Assembly (NCBI GenBank): GCA_023415475.1
Contig: JAEZKL010000188.1
Location: 1 to 9,336 of the forward strand
Direction: 5' to 3'
Length of the DNA: 9,336 nucleotides
Origin: Bacillota bacterium
GTDB lineage: Bacteria > Bacillota > Clostridia > Lachnospirales > Lachnospiraceae
Position numbers and translations under genes: made by a program. Shown in pieces: positions 1 through 6,877 of this stretch (positions within the stretch are counted from its first letter, which is position 1; every line of letters begins with the position of its first letter). The notes under the pieces are model-generated. The model made no database searches and was not told the origin of the DNA. It saw nothing but the letters and a program-made list of their open reading frames with translations.

Positions 1-479
1 TGAATGTGATTGGCGGCAAGCATGGAATCGGAATCGTGGATATCGTTGAGAATCGTGTCGTCGGCATGAAGTCCCGCGGTGTATATGAGACTCCCGGCGG
101 TACCATCCTGATGGAAGCTCATATGCAGTTAGAAGAGCTTATTCTTGATCGTGCTACAATGACTGCGAAGAAAGAGGTAGGTAACCGCTTTGCTGATATT
201 GTATACGAAGGAAAATGGTTTACTCCTCTTCGCGAAGCATACCAGGCTTTTGTGGATGTAACGCAGGAATATGTGACCGGTGAAGTAAAGTTAAAGCTCT
301 TTAAGGGTAATATTATAAAGCAGGGCACAACCTCTCCCTACTCCTTATATAATGAAAGCATTGCTTCCTTTACAACCGGCAGCCTTTATAACCATCATGA
401 TGCAGAAGGCTTCATTAATCTCTTCGGGCTTTCCTTAAAGGTTCGTGCAATGAAAATGGCATCACTCGACAAGAAATAA
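1..479 (+). CDS. argG: Argininosuccinate synthase, C-terminal part (5' end outside window)
   Basis: This is the last ~158 codons of argininosuccinate synthase, the cytoplasmic arginine-biosynthesis enzyme that joins citrulline and aspartate at the cost of ATP (to AMP and PPi). The reading frame is open to the left edge, so the gene is cut by the window and the GTG at position 6 is an internal Val codon, not a start. Diagnostic text is IGGKHGIG followed by VENRVVGMKSRGVYETPGG, a highly conserved block of the synthetase domain, then the C-terminal oligomerisation region with SPYSLYNESIASF and a HHDAEGFINLFGL tail. The family is about 400 residues, so roughly 60% of the gene lies upstream; argH is often its partner but cannot be seen here, and nothing arginine-related follows downstream. 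The gene ends with TAA and is followed after 35 bases by a strong terminator shared with the convergent hydrolase gene. Identification is firm. Confidence 0.97.
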   Translation, partial: NVIGGKHGIGIVDIVENRVVGMKSRGVYETPGGTILMEAHMQLEELILDRATMTAKKEVGNRFADIVYEGKWFTPLREAYQAFVDVTQEYVTGEVKLKLFKGNIIKQGTTSPYSLYNESIASFTTGSLYNHHDAEGFINLFGLSLKVRAMKMASLDKK

Positions 480-514
480 TAAGACAGGTGTTGCTTCCCT
501 CGCATTCGTATTAC

Positions 515-548
515 AAAAAGCCCCATCGCTCAGCGAATGGGGCTTTTT
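515..548. terminator. Bidirectional intrinsic terminator between argG and hydrolase
   Basis: The arms AAAAAGCCCCAT (515-526) and ATGGGGCTTTTT (537-548) are a perfect 12-bp inverted repeat. The inner CGC/GCG bases (527-529, 533-535) can extend it past a bulged A at 536. The A-run on one side and the T-run on the other make it a Rho-independent terminator in both directions: for argG on + and for the hydrolase gene on -. The hydrolase TGA stop occupies 550-548, so its stop codon shares its last base with the terminator. Confidence 0.93.
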
Positions 549-1447
549 CAATACCTTTTCAGAAACAGTTCTACTACTTGCTCATACTTCTCTTTATTCT
601 TACAATAGCTTGCGGCATGCTTCGCTCCGGCTACCAGATACATCGCCTTAAATCTCTTCTTATTATGATACATCTGCCTTGTCATATCCGCCGGAACCAG
701 ATTATCTATTTTGCCATGAATGAATAAGACTGGAGTTAACGAATGTCGGACTGAACGAATCGGTGATACCTCGTTAAACCAGAAGCCTGCGCGCAGATAG
801 GTAATAAAGCTTTCAATTGGAATGAGGAAGCAGGGTAGATGGTAATACTGCTTTAATTGATGGCATAGCAGCTGTGTCAGATCAGAATAGGCACAATCAG
901 CAATTGCATAATTCACCCTACGGTCAATTCCCAAATGCATTAATACTGTAGCGGCACCCATGGATTCTCCATGAGTTACAATCGTGCATTTCTCTCCAAA
1001 ACGATCATAACACCAGTCTACCAGCTTTTTCAGATCATACTTCTCATAAAATCCCATAGAGGTATGCGCCTTTCCGCTGTATCCATGATTACGGTGATCG
1101 TAGATAATCACCCGATACCCTAAGCGAAAGAACATCTTTGCATACTTAATCCCACTGTATTTTGCACAACCGAACCCGTGGCACAGAATTGCGATTTTCT
1201 CCTCTGCAGCTTTGGTCATTGTTACCTGGCTTCTGCCGTCTAATAACTCACAGGATAAGCGGTATCCGTAATCCGATTTTAGGGTGAAGATCTCTTTCTC
1301 CCAGGAATAGTATTCTTCCGAGTCTATCTTGTTGCAGTTAATTTCTCTTTGATAGCCTTTCCCATAGGGCAGCATCCTGGGTTTAACAATCATATTTGAC
1401 AAACACCAAAGCCATTCAAATAGCCATATACCTATAATTATAATCAT
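548..1447 (-). CDS. Membrane-anchored alpha/beta hydrolase (serine hydrolase)
   Basis: The product is a 299-residue alpha/beta-hydrolase-fold protein. Residues 1-21 (IIIIGIWLFEWLWCL region) form one hydrophobic segment with no clear signal-peptidase site, so it is probably anchored in the membrane. The catalytic set is visible: oxyanion strand HGFG at 90-93, nucleophile elbow GESMG with Ser162, acid in HGKIDNLVP with Asp248, and a late His277 in AGAKHAAS. DHRNHGYS at 117-124 matches the block after strand beta-4 in bacterial peptidase-S9/YqkD-like hydrolases. The substrate cannot be told from sequence; an esterase or acyl-transfer role on lipids is possible. The ATG start has a weak GAGG five bases upstream, preceded by a compact GC-rich hairpin. 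The gene stands alone, convergent with argG, and I found no convincing promoter in the 128 bases before the preceding operon's terminator. Fold assignment is firm, function is not. Confidence 0.9.
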   Translation of the reverse strand: MIIIIGIWLFEWLWCLSNMIVKPRMLPYGKGYQREINCNKIDSEEYYSWEKEIFTLKSDYGYRLSCELLDGRSQVTMTKAAEEKIAILCHGFGCAKYSGIKYAKMFFRLGYRVIIYDHRNHGYSGKAHTSMGFYEKYDLKKLVDWCYDRFGEKCTIVTHGESMGAATVLMHLGIDRRVNYAIADCAYSDLTQLLCHQLKQYYHLPCFLIPIESFITYLRAGFWFNEVSPIRSVRHSLTPVLFIHGKIDNLVPADMTRQMYHNKKRFKAMYLVAGAKHAASYCKNKEKYEQVVELFLKRY

Positions 1448-1461
1448 ATAAACCTCATAAT

Positions 1462-1474
1462 GCCGCTTCGCGGC
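1462..1474 (-). other. Compact GC-rich hairpin in hydrolase mRNA leader
   Basis: On the minus strand GCCGC-GAA-GCGGC is a perfect 5-bp stem with a GAA loop; its core GCGAAGC is a known very stable mini-hairpin motif. It sits 14 bases before the hydrolase ATG, just upstream of the weak GAGG ribosome binding site, in otherwise AT-rich DNA. There is no T-run after it, so it is not a terminator. It could affect mRNA stability or translation. Confidence 0.5.
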
Positions 1475-1569
1475 TCACTGACTGACCTAGTTACATATAT
1501 AAATTCATCATCTCCAATTATTAAAGTATTATTCTAACACTCGGTATTTCCATCCGTTTAAAAATACGC

Positions 1570-1630
1570 AAAAAAGCTCTGTGCCGTAAAATGAAATGCA
1601 TGAATGCAATCTCCATCGCAGGCACAGAGC
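1570..1630 (-). terminator. Terminator closing the methyltransferase-MFS-GDPD operon
   Basis: The arms at 1576-1585 and 1621-1630 form a perfect 10-bp stem. Read on the minus strand it is GCTCTGTGCC, a 35-base loop, GGCACAGAGC, then six Ts (1575-1570). It starts 35 bases after the GDPD stop codon. The loop is longer than usual and holds a short TGCA/TGCA self-complement that could close a second small hairpin. No matching T-run exists in the + direction, so it serves the minus-strand operon. Confidence 0.85.
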
Positions 1631-1665
1631 CAGATTTAAGTTACTATTCACAGTCCCTCAGATTA

Positions 1666-2493
1666 TTACTTTCCTTGTGGGATAAAGCTATCAAATATAA
1701 AAAGCTCATAATATCTTTTGCTGCTCTCCAGCTGCTCCTTGGTCTGAATTGTCCAGGCCACCGGCTTCGTATGAAACAGCCTACGGCAAATCGTAAAGGA
1801 TAATGTGGTCTTATACACATGATGATATGCAATAAAATCCGGCTTCGTGAGGAAATTCATCAGTAAATGCTTCAATAGGAAGTATTGGAAGGGATCCCCT
1901 TCAATCTTCTCCTTGATAAAGTCCGTTGACAGCTGACCACGAATTACCTCGGGATGATGCTTCCTGTACCATATCAGACCGAAGGGATTAAAGGATTCAA
2001 TTACATAGAAGCCTTTGTAACCCCCAAGAAGTTCAGATACCTCACTGCATAACGGATCCGCCTTCCAGGGAAGCTTCAGTTCAATGATTAACGGCACCCG
2101 TCCATCCACCAGTTCCAGAACCTCCTTCAAGGTTGGAATTCTCTCCTCGGATTGGAACAGTTTATATCCCTGTAACTCTTCATAGGTAAGAGTTGATACC
2201 TGAACCTCAGTATGACAGGCTCTCTTCAAATTATAATCATGAAGAACAATCGGAACCTGATCCTTTGTCAGCTGAACATCTAATTCAATTCCATACCCCT
2301 TTTCTACTGCCAGGGCGAAGGCTTTCAGAGAGTTCTCCGGCGCATCCGATTGATTATTATGTAGACCACGGTGCGCATAGAGCCAGCCTTCCATACCTTT
2401 GATATTCTTATTGCGCTTCAGCTTCGGCATAATTGCCAGAAGGTACAAAACGACAATGATTACTATGATAATTAAGATAAGCTTTGGTAACAT
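1666..2493 (-). CDS. Membrane-anchored glycerophosphodiester phosphodiesterase
   Basis: A GDPD-family enzyme, which hydrolyses glycerophosphodiesters (deacylated phospholipid head groups) to glycerol-3-phosphate and an alcohol. Numbered from the chosen start (275 residues), residues 1-22 are a hydrophobic anchor, MLPKLILIIIVIIVVLYLL. The TIM-barrel catalytic set follows: HRG with His41, IELDVQLTKD with Glu70 and Asp72 (metal ligands), VLHD with His85, and IELK with Glu138. IPTLKEVLEL at 119-128 is the usual next block. The start is ATG at 2493, because GGAGG (2503-2499) lies five bases before it. A TTG four codons upstream would overlap that site and is rejected. It is the last gene of a three-gene minus-strand operon, 48 bases after the MFS gene, and is followed by a terminator. 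A role in lipid turnover or glycerophosphodiester scavenging is inferred; specificity is unknown. Confidence 0.93.
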   Translation of the reverse strand: MLPKLILIIIVIIVVLYLLAIMPKLKRNKNIKGMEGWLYAHRGLHNNQSDAPENSLKAFALAVEKGYGIELDVQLTKDQVPIVLHDYNLKRACHTEVQVSTLTYEELQGYKLFQSEERIPTLKEVLELVDGRVPLIIELKLPWKADPLCSEVSELLGGYKGFYVIESFNPFGLIWYRKHHPEVIRGQLSTDFIKEKIEGDPFQYFLLKHLLMNFLTKPDFIAYHHVYKTTLSFTICRRLFHTKPVAWTIQTKEQLESSKRYYELFIFDSFIPQGK

Positions 2494-2498
2494 AATAG

Positions 2499-2503
2499 CC
2501 TCC
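2499..2503 (-). promoter_or_regulatory. Ribosome binding site fixing the GDPD start
   Basis: GGAGG on the minus strand, five bases before the ATG at 2493-2491. The in-frame TTG at 2505-2503 overlaps this site and has no site of its own, which decides the start in favour of the ATG. Confidence 0.8.
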
Positions 2504-2541
2504 AAACTGCAAGCATTTATTAGTATTTATAAAGGAACGCA

Positions 2542-3837
2542 CTAGTCCTCTGAATCAAAACTTTCAATCAAGTCCTTCTTTCTCACCGGTCTGGAATCAC
2601 CATGCATTACAAACAGCATAGTACATAAGGACGCAACGGAGAATGCGACTGCATAAGGAAACAAAGTCCGGTAAGAGATATACTCTAATAATGCTCCTGA
2701 AACAATCGGCGTCAATATCTGAGCCGACATGGAGAAGGTGTAATATAAACCGGTGTATTTACCGATATCAGAGCCCTTACACATCTCGACTACCATTGGG
2801 TAGGAATTAACATTAATGGCAGCCCAGCCGATACCGGTGAAGGCAAATACCACATTAATCAATGCAGAATACTCTGTAAATAAAGCACCACAGAGATAGG
2901 AGGCAGTCATCATGACAATACCTCCGATAATTGTTTTCTTTCTTCCGATTCTTGTAGCAATGATACCGATCGGAATATAACTGAAGATAGCTGCGATCGT
3001 TGCCACAAGTAAGGAATCGGCAAAGCCGCCGGCTTTTAGCTTCCAAACCTGCTCTACATATCTGGAGTAAGCTGTGGTAACCGCGTTATAGGCTGTAAAC
3101 CATAAGAAGATGGATGCCAAAAGGAGAATAAAGCTTTTCCTCACATCTGCCGGCATTTTATCATCAATAGCCAGGGGTGTCTGACCCGCCTCCTGCTGGT
3201 CTTTCTCTGTGTTATGTACTGCTCCGGCTTCCAGATCAATGGTTGCAGATAGCTTCTTCTCGCGGATAATAATTACCAGCAGTACTACCGCAATCACCAT
3301 AACCGCTGATACTGATAAGAATACCGCTTGATAATCCGTTCCTTCTTTTACCAACACCTTGATCATAACCAGGGTATATACACCACCAAACGCACCCATT
3401 AGGTTAATGATAGAGTTTGCCTTACTTCTTAATGGCTTGGGTGTCAGATCCGGCATCAAAGCCACCGCAGGAGAACGATAGGAGCCCATAGCCACTAATA
3501 CGATTCCCAAAAATAATACAAACAAAATCATGCTGGCTGCTTTATTCGCAACCGGAATAAAGGTCATCGCTATTACTGCAACGAAAGTACCTCCGATAAT
3601 AAACGGTGTCCTCTTACCTAGGGGAGTATCTACCTTATCGGATAAGGAACCGAATAAAGGTAATAGAAATAAAGCCAACACATTATCCAAAGCCATTAGC
3701 ATACCGGTTACCGTCTCTCCAAGACCGAACGTGTTCTTTAGCATCAGGGGAATGATATTATCGTACAATTGCCAGAAACAACAGATGGACATAAATGCAA
3801 GCCCCACAAAGAAAGTCCGCTTATAGTTTAGTCTCAT
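2542..3837 (-). CDS. MFS transporter (SLC45/GPH-like sugar-porter type)
   Basis: A 431-residue polytopic membrane protein with the 12-segment layout of the major facilitator superfamily. The first half has FWQLYDNIIPLMLKN in helix 1 (acidic Asp26) and the loop 2-3 signature GSLSDKVDTPLGKRTPFI at 63-80. A hydrophilic central loop with many charged residues runs from about 193 to 233. The second half repeats the loop signature weakly as ATRIGRKKTI at 294-303. The WQ-YD-IIP helix 1 and the DK-D-P-GKRTPFI loop resemble MFS members annotated as SLC45-like or GPH-like, proton- or sodium-coupled sugar carriers; the substrate is not readable from sequence. The ATG has AGGAGG four bases upstream. It lies 39 bases after the RNA methyltransferase gene and 48 before the GDPD gene, so all three are likely co-transcribed. 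Uptake or export linked to GDPD products is a speculation from context only. Confidence 0.88.
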   Translation of the reverse strand: MRLNYKRTFFVGLAFMSICCFWQLYDNIIPLMLKNTFGLGETVTGMLMALDNVLALFLLPLFGSLSDKVDTPLGKRTPFIIGGTFVAVIAMTFIPVANKAASMILFVLFLGIVLVAMGSYRSPAVALMPDLTPKPLRSKANSIINLMGAFGGVYTLVMIKVLVKEGTDYQAVFLSVSAVMVIAVVLLVIIIREKKLSATIDLEAGAVHNTEKDQQEAGQTPLAIDDKMPADVRKSFILLLASIFLWFTAYNAVTTAYSRYVEQVWKLKAGGFADSLLVATIAAIFSYIPIGIIATRIGRKKTIIGGIVMMTASYLCGALFTEYSALINVVFAFTGIGWAAINVNSYPMVVEMCKGSDIGKYTGLYYTFSMSAQILTPIVSGALLEYISYRTLFPYAVAFSVASLCTMLFVMHGDSRPVRKKDLIESFDSED

Positions 3838-3876
3838 ACTTCCTCCTTTTTGCCTACTTTAGCAGGCAACCCCATT

Positions 3877-4626
3877 TTATTTTTGATTTGTAAAAATATA
3901 TGCTCCAATTCCCACAGCAATCGTCAGATTAAGGGAATCCACATCCGGCGACTGGGGAATAAAGATACTGGTTCCAACCTTGAGGTATGAATCATCAAGC
4001 CCTGTTGCTTCATTTCCATAGACTAGAGAGAAAAGCTCTGCCTTCGGGCAATCCTTAAGTGTCAGGGTATTCTCACCGTTTAGCATAAAGGTGAACACCT
4101 CATGACTAGCAAACTCTTTACGGTATTCATCAAAGCTCTCATAGTGATGAAAATTCAACCGAAACAACGCTCCCATCGAGGAACGCACGGTCTTTGGATT
4201 ATAAATATCTGCTCCGGGCAAAATGATTGCGATATCATATATTCCAAAACCCACCGCTGTTCGAAGGATTGTTCCAAGGTTACCCATATTACTTGGATTC
4301 ACCAGCACAATGTGGGGTCGATGAGCAGCCAGCCTACAGTCATATTTATGAAAAACACCTGCGACATAGCAGTTTTCCTTATCGCTGAGCTTTGCGATTA
4401 ATTTATTATTAAATTCAATGGGAATCTTCTTCTCATCACATAGCCTTCGCAGATTATCCTGATCGGTAAAGCTGGTATCAACAAGAATCTTACGGACCCT
4501 CTCCGGTCTTGTCTTAATCAGCTCATAGGTCGGAAAAGCGCCCAAGGTATAGGAATAATCTGCATCCTTTTTATATGGTTTTATCTGGTTTTGTTCTATA
4601 TTGCTTCCTGCATTATCATTCTTCAC
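3877..4626 (-). CDS. TrmH/SpoU-family RNA 2'-O-ribose methyltransferase
   Basis: A 249-residue SPOUT-class enzyme that uses S-adenosylmethionine to methylate a ribose 2'-OH in rRNA or tRNA. An N-terminal L30e-like substrate-binding domain spans about 25-95. The knotted catalytic domain from about 104 shows all three family motifs: motif 1 NPSNMGNLGTILRTA at 110-124 with the conserved Arg122; motif 2 LVYGNEATGL at 201-210; motif 3 IPQSPDVDSLNLTIAVGIGA at 223-242. Motif 3 reads DSLNLT where many members have ESLNVS, a mild variation. The target nucleotide cannot be assigned; RlmB- and TsnR-like 23S rRNA enzymes are the closest style. The start is GTG (4626-4624) with GGAGG eight bases upstream; no nearer ATG fits. 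It is the first gene of the operon with the MFS and GDPD genes, driven by the promoter at 4695-4723, and its leader begins with a hairpin. Confidence 0.92.
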   Translation of the reverse strand: MKNDNAGSNIEQNQIKPYKKDADYSYTLGAFPTYELIKTRPERVRKILVDTSFTDQDNLRRLCDEKKIPIEFNNKLIAKLSDKENCYVAGVFHKYDCRLAAHRPHIVLVNPSNMGNLGTILRTAVGFGIYDIAIILPGADIYNPKTVRSSMGALFRLNFHHYESFDEYRKEFASHEVFTFMLNGENTLTLKDCPKAELFSLVYGNEATGLDDSYLKVGTSIFIPQSPDVDSLNLTIAVGIGAYIFTNQK

Positions 4627-4655
4627 GTAATTAACCTCCAGACTACTGAAACAAA

Positions 4656-4688
4656 AAGATCGTATCCTATTTTTTAAGATACGATCTT
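4656..4688 (-). terminator. 11-bp hairpin: degV terminator and/or 5'-terminal mRNA hairpin
   Basis: AAGATCGTATC (4656-4666) and GATACGATCTT (4678-4688) are a perfect 11-bp inverted repeat with an 11-base loop. On the minus strand the stem runs into TTTTTGTTTC, like a weak intrinsic terminator for degV, whose stop is 93 bases upstream. The promoter at 4695-4723 would start transcription near 4688, so the hairpin would also be the very 5' end of the methyltransferase mRNA. Which role holds is not decided by the sequence. Confidence 0.7.
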
Positions 4689-4694
4689 ACTTTA

Positions 4695-4723
4695 ATTATA
4701 CTTAATTCAATGCTTGATAGCAA
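4695..4723 (-). promoter_or_regulatory. Sigma-A-type promoter of the methyltransferase operon
   Basis: On the minus strand TTGCTA (4723-4718), a 17-base spacer and a perfect TATAAT (4700-4695). The predicted start is about 4688, giving a leader of roughly 62 bases before the GTG start. It lies in the degV-methyltransferase gap and is well placed to drive the three-gene operon. Confidence 0.72.
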
Positions 4724-4781
4724 ATAAATTTTAAAAGAAAAGCCATATCAGGTTCTTCCCTGACAAGACTCATAACCGCTT

Positions 4782-5660
4782 TTAATCCTTTTTTTCACCC
4801 ATAAAAACGAGAGCCAGCATTCCGGGGCCGGTATGGGTACCGATGATAGGCCCTATTTTCGAAATTATAATGTCCTTCACGTTTAATTTACTACGGATCA
4901 GCTCTTCTAACTCCTTAGCCTGAGCCAGATCATCACCGTGTCCGATAATGATAGTCTGGGAAGACAGCTGTGTGCCTTCCTCCTCCAGCTTAGACAGCAT
5001 AAAGTCAAGCTCTGCTCTTGTTCCACGAATTTTTGTAACAACGGTTAGCTTACCTGCCTGATCCGTACTGAGCACCGGGCGAATCTTCAATGCGGTACCT
5101 ACCATTGCCTCAATTGAACTAATTCTGCCTCCACGTTTTAAGAAGAATAAATCCTTTACCGTAAACCAATGACGGGAACGTCCCTTATTCACCTCTACCC
5201 ATGTCCTAAGCTCATCAATATTCATTCCCTGCTGCTTTAACAAGGCAGCATTCAATACAAGCAGTCCCTCACCAATGGACGCACATAAGGAATCGATACC
5301 ATAGATTTTCCGATCCGGATAATCCTCCGACAGATCACGGATCACGATCTGTGAGGTATTATAGGTTCCGCTTAATCCTGATGAAAAGGCAATATAAAGA
5401 ATATCCTTACCTTGCTTTAATATTTCCTCAAAATAATCCATGAAAATTGCTGGAGTAATCTGTGTTGTATGGGAAACCGCTCCGTTTTTCAGCTTCTGAT
5501 AAAAATCCTCAATGGATAATTCTCTCTCATCCGGATAATGATGATATTCCTCATTATCTACATTTACTCCCATAGGAATTATTCTTATATCATATTTATC
5601 GATAACATTCGCAGGAAGATCCAGTGTAGCATCACTAACGATTACATAATCGTTCATCAT
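4782..5660 (-). CDS. DegV-family fatty-acid-binding protein (FakB-like)
   Basis: A 292-residue cytoplasmic DegV protein. In Gram-positive bacteria such proteins (FakB) hold a fatty acid and present it to the kinase FakA, which makes acyl-phosphate for phospholipid synthesis; many clostridial DegV paralogues have no assigned ligand. Family features seen: SDATLDLP at 9-16, TTQITP at 65-70, the ligand-contacting FSSGLSGTYN at 92-101, LKRGGRIS at 174-181, LKIRPVL at 191-197 and GPIIGTHTGPG at 270-280, close to the family's usual C-terminal GxHxGPG. Length is typical. The start is the first of two adjacent ATGs, with AAGGAG six bases upstream; the second would also be possible. It appears monocistronic, with an unusual structured leader (5684-5759) and a hairpin after it (4656-4688). 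No FakA gene is in the window, so a fatty-acid role is inferred from the family. Confidence 0.93.
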   Translation of the reverse strand: MMNDYVIVSDATLDLPANVIDKYDIRIIPMGVNVDNEEYHHYPDERELSIEDFYQKLKNGAVSHTTQITPAIFMDYFEEILKQGKDILYIAFSSGLSGTYNTSQIVIRDLSEDYPDRKIYGIDSLCASIGEGLLVLNAALLKQQGMNIDELRTWVEVNKGRSRHWFTVKDLFFLKRGGRISSIEAMVGTALKIRPVLSTDQAGKLTVVTKIRGTRAELDFMLSKLEEEGTQLSSQTIIIGHGDDLAQAKELEELIRSKLNVKDIIISKIGPIIGTHTGPGMLALVFMGEKKD

Positions 5661-5683
5661 TAATAACTCCTTTAACCTTCATT

Positions 5684-5759
5684 TTTACCCTAGCATCTGA
5701 TCCTCACTCCAGCCTGTACTTATCTCAAGGCTCTTGCGGACATATGCTGTAAGGGTAAA
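5684..5759 (-). promoter_or_regulatory. Candidate structured leader RNA upstream of degV
   Basis: The outer arms TTTACCCT and AGGGTAAA (5684-5691 and 5752-5759) pair over 8 bp, and inner arms AGCAT and ATGCT (5692-5696, 5744-5748) add 5 bp past a three-base bulge at 5749-5751. Inside, AGCCT/AGGCT (5711-5715, 5728-5732) can form a smaller hairpin. It ends 23 bases before the degV start, just before the ribosome binding site, and no T-run follows, so it is not a terminator. A weak promoter-like pair on the minus strand (TTCAAG, 18 bases, TATGAT, 5797-5768) would start transcription just ahead of it. I could not match it to a riboswitch class I know. The rest of the gap, to 5931, shows nothing I can support, including no clear terminator for the permease gene. 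Confidence 0.45.
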
Positions 5760-5931
5760 TCACCTTAATCATAATAACATAATACATTCACCTTGAAAAG
5801 TTTGTGCTAATGTCTTACCTTATGGTTACACATATCACTTATTTTACAATACTATACTTTACAGCGCAAGCTTCAATATACTTATATTTAACATATTCCC
5901 TGTAAGCACTATGCATATGACAAATCTTATC

Positions 5932-6858
5932 CTATAGGATCAGATTGGCGATATACATTACGAAAGGTATGGTAATCATCGATGCAATGGTTGATACTGC
6001 GAATATCTCTGATGCATAGAGATAATTCTTATCATATCGAAGCGCAAATAGATTGACCGTAGCGGCAGTCGGGCAGGCTGCGGCTAAAACTGATGTCAGC
6101 AGTATAATATTAGGAAGTTTAAATAATCGAAAGACAACCAACATGGCAATCGGAATCAGAAGAAGCTTAACTATAGAAATATAATAGATCCGAAGCTTAA
6201 CCAATAATTTTCTTATATCAGTCTGTGCAATCGTGATACCTGCTACCAGCATTGCTAAAGGCGTGTTCATGTTACCGATATAGGTCAAGGTATCTGTCAG
6301 GATATCCGGCAGCATTATTCTTGTTATAAATAAGAGGAAACCACCCACCGCTGCAATAATCGAAGGTGACAGAAAAGCCTTCCCAATGGATTTGATATTC
6401 GCTTTACCGGTCATGATGATGACGCCATGGGTCCAGACCAATAGGCTAAATATGGTAATATAAGCCGTGATATAGAATACTCCTTCACTTCCGAAAAGGC
6501 CTTCGGCCATGGGAATACCAATAAACCCGCAGTTGGAATAAATCACTGCAAACCGTTCAATCGCAAGATCTGTCTCGTGCTTATTGCCACGAATAATCAC
6601 ATATCCTATGATAATTGCGAAGATATGGGTCGCCACTGCCATTACAAGAGAAATCAACAGTCCGGTTAATAAAGTTGAATCATACTCTCTTTGATAAGAT
6701 ATCAGGATTAGAATTGGATTAACCAGCATTAGCACTATGTCAGAAAGTTTTTTATTTGTATTTTGATCTATCAAACGAATACGATAACAAATGATACCGA
6801 TTAACATGATTAAGAACATAATCGCAATTTGATGAAACGCTGTAGCAGCAAGAAACAT
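5932..6858 (-). CDS. AEC-family (auxin efflux carrier-like) permease
   Basis: A 308-residue membrane protein with about ten hydrophobic segments in two halves separated by a short hydrophilic region (about 150-160), the layout of the AEC family of secondary carriers. Family marks: VNPILI at 46-51, the half-site YSNCGFIGIPM at 107-117, MNTPLAMLVAG at 197-207, and ACPTAATVNLFA at 261-272, whose broken-helix prolines are typical of the transport site. Bacterial members move organic anions such as malate or malonate, or amino acids; the substrate here is unknown and nothing nearby names one. The ATG start has AAGG eight bases upstream in an AGGAAAGAAGG context. It is the first minus-strand gene beside a divergent intergenic region, with its own promoter overlapped by an inverted repeat. 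The 271-base gap to degV and that gene's own leader suggest separate transcription, though no terminator is evident. Confidence 0.92.
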   Translation of the reverse strand: MFLAATAFHQIAIMFLIMLIGIICYRIRLIDQNTNKKLSDIVLMLVNPILILISYQREYDSTLLTGLLISLVMAVATHIFAIIIGYVIIRGNKHETDLAIERFAVIYSNCGFIGIPMAEGLFGSEGVFYITAYITIFSLLVWTHGVIIMTGKANIKSIGKAFLSPSIIAAVGGFLLFITRIMLPDILTDTLTYIGNMNTPLAMLVAGITIAQTDIRKLLVKLRIYYISIVKLLLIPIAMLVVFRLFKLPNIILLTSVLAAACPTAATVNLFALRYDKNYLYASEIFAVSTIASMITIPFVMYIANLIL

Positions 6859-6877
6859 ATGTATGGCCTTCTTTCCT

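Noticed and set aside
6..8. GTG at 6 as a gene start
   Set aside because: It is an internal codon of argG; the frame is open and family-like up to the window edge.
488..727. 79-residue + strand frame after argG
   Set aside because: Runs through the terminator and antisense to the hydrolase; no ribosome binding site.
2494..2505. TTG start four codons upstream for the GDPD gene
   Set aside because: The TTG overlaps the GGAGG site that serves the ATG at 2493, and it has no ribosome binding site of its own.
3530..3826. 98-residue open frame antisense to the MFS gene
   Set aside because: Shadow of a strong coding frame; no ribosome binding site or family features.
4102..4401. 99-residue open frame antisense to the RNA methyltransferase gene
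   Set aside because: Lies wholly inside a gene with all family motifs intact; composition is not protein-like.
4748..4763. TCAGG/CCTGA hairpin as the degV terminator
   Set aside because: Only 5 bp, and the T-rich tract on the minus strand begins several bases after the stem; the hairpin at 4656-4688 is far stronger.
5684..5759. TPP or other known riboswitch in the degV leader
   Set aside because: Some strings (CTTGAGA, ATGCTAGGGTAAA) faintly recall TPP elements, but the conserved CTGAGA and ACCTGATCTGG blocks are missing, and the gene has no link to thiamine.
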